Source of the DNA: Candidatus Krumholzibacteriota bacterium
GTDB lineage: Bacteria > Krumholzibacteriota > Krumholzibacteriia > Krumholzibacteriales > Krumholzibacteriaceae
Direction: 5' to 3'
Length of the DNA stretch: 7,128 bases
NCBI GenBank assembly: GCA_030672805.1
Contig: DAOVFR010000129.1
Span: 1-7,128 of the forward strand
Position numbers and translations under genes: made by a program
In this document: positions 6,082 to 7,128 of the stretch, piece after piece
How positions within the stretch are numbered: position 1 is the first letter of the stretch
Layout: every line of letters starts with the position of its first letter
Notes under the pieces: generated by a model
Seen by the model: the letters and a program-made list of their open reading frames with translations, nothing else
The model's database searches: none
Told to the model about the DNA's origin: nothing

Positions 6082-7128
6082 ATGGCATTCGAGGGAAATG
6101 TCAAGGATTTCGGGCTGAGCGAGATATTCCAGCTCATTGCCCTCCAGAAGAAATCGGGCATGCTCTCCATCTCCGGAGAGGAGAATGTCGTGATCTTTTT
6201 CAGGGAAGGGGTGATAATATCGACCCGGGACAGACGCAACAAGACACACGATCCGCTCAAGGATTACCTCCTCAGGTACGGCTTCATCGGCCGGGACGAC
6301 ATGAACAAGATTCAGCAGGTCCAGGCCGAAACAAACCTTGACCTGACCGACATCCTTCTATCCGAGAGACATTTCTCCGAGGACGAGCTCAAGACTATCT
6401 TTACCGCGCAGATACAGGAAACCTTACATGAGGTCCTGAGCTGGCCCCAGAGCCACTACAAGTTCATCATCGGCATGCACGTCCTCCACGGAATAATTTC
6501 ATTCGCATCGCTCAAGGTCGAGGGTCTACTCATGGAAAGCATGAGGAGAATCGACGAGTTTCCCGAGCTGCTGCGGATCTTTCCCTCCGAGGATATGACA
6601 ATCAGGCAGCTCGCCATGCCGCCGGAGAACCCGCCGGAACTCAACAGGAATGAAGAAATCATCTACGAGCTTCTCGAGGATGAACTGAGCCTCGGCGAAT
6701 TGATTATCAGCGCGAAGATGGCAAGATTCTGCACGTACGAGACACTGAAAAGCATCCTCGAGAAGGGGCTTCTGGAAATAATCAAGGACTCAGCTCCCAC
6801 CGCCGAGGAGAGCGTACAGGAAACGGCGGAGAAGACGAAAGATTCAAGGAAACGACTCGTCCCGACGTTCGCCGCAGTGTGCCTCCTGCTCGCGTTCTTC
6901 TTCATCGGGGAATACATCGTCCCGATGGTGCTTCCGTCGGGAAAGGGAAACGCTTCGACCATTCGGCGCGGTGACTCCTTTCCCGTGCTGGAGGGGTATT
7001 TCGCCGGCAACATGAAGGAGCTGAAACTTCGCCAGCTAGAGGTAACGATTCGCGAGGGTCTGGAGGAGTACTTCGCGTACAAAGGAACATATCCCTTTAC
7101 GCTCGAGATCCTCGCCGTCCGGAATTAC
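6082..7128 (+). CDS. DUF4388 domain protein with a membrane helix and pseudopilin-like tail, 3'-truncated by the window
   Basis: The ATG at 6082 follows an AAAGGA site by 6 nt and lies 12 bp after the TPR gene stop, so the two are probably one operon. The frame stays open for 349 residues to the right edge. Residues 1-100 match DUF4388 (FEGNVKDFGLSEIFQLIALQ, then SGMLSISGEE and IFFREGVIIST), a domain of bacterial signalling and gliding-type proteins thought to mediate protein interaction. Residues about 190-240 (IIYELLEDELSLGELI...LEKGLLEII) look like a winged-helix segment often paired with DUF4388. A Lys/Glu-rich stretch leads to one membrane helix at about 259-281. The tail after it (REGLEEYFAYKGTYPFTLEIL, about 323-343, written here in full as 21 residues is avoided: key part YKGTYPFTLEIL) resembles the region after the helix in type II secretion pseudopilins. 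The N-terminus is cytoplasmic and the tail extracytoplasmic by inference. Exact function is unknown. Confidence 0.87.
   Translation, partial: MAFEGNVKDFGLSEIFQLIALQKKSGMLSISGEENVVIFFREGVIISTRDRRNKTHDPLKDYLLRYGFIGRDDMNKIQQVQAETNLDLTDILLSERHFSEDELKTIFTAQIQETLHEVLSWPQSHYKFIIGMHVLHGIISFASLKVEGLLMESMRRIDEFPELLRIFPSEDMTIRQLAMPPENPPELNRNEEIIYELLEDELSLGELIISAKMARFCTYETLKSILEKGLLEIIKDSAPTAEESVQETAEKTKDSRKRLVPTFAAVCLLLAFFFIGEYIVPMVLPSGKGNASTIRRGDSFPVLEGYFAGNMKELKLRQLEVTIREGLEEYFAYKGTYPFTLEILAVRNY

Overview
The window looks like chromosomal DNA from a GC-rich (high-50s % by eye) Gram-negative, two-membrane bacterium. The support is two proteins with export or membrane signals and a DUF4388 protein, a family common in Deltaproteobacteria-like and FCB-type lineages. 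The sequence alone does not allow a species call. Only one gene, asnS, is a universally recognisable housekeeping gene.

Left part (1-1310): the 3' portion of a gene for a 13E12/DUF222-type HNH endonuclease, reading + and cut by the left edge. A GC-rich, strongly structured element of about 140 nt starts 11 nt after its stop codon. A near-identical second copy lies about 1.3 kb downstream (2388-2497). Paired segments, a possible pseudoknot and G-U pairs that only work on the + strand suggest an RNA read in the same direction as the HNH gene. A strong 16-bp hairpin (1271-1310) separates this unit from the next gene.

Middle (1350-3828, minus strand): an unrecognised small secreted protein (1350-2078) sits between the two copies of the structured element. 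It has its own good sigma70-like promoter and a leader of about 235 nt. Then comes asnS, asparaginyl-tRNA synthetase (2533-3828), whose stop codon lies 8 nt from the inverted repeat that encloses the second RNA copy.

Right part (4132-7128, plus strand): a divergent two-gene operon. The first gene encodes a multi-pass membrane TPR protein with a six-cysteine zinc-ribbon-like module. Twelve bases later begins a DUF4388 protein with one membrane helix and a pseudopilin-like extracytoplasmic tail; this gene is open at the right edge. Together they look like an envelope-associated scaffold or signalling pair of unknown role.

The most interesting part is the pairing of an HNH-protein gene with a repeated structured RNA candidate and a solo copy of that RNA nearby. 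I do not recognise the RNA as a known class.
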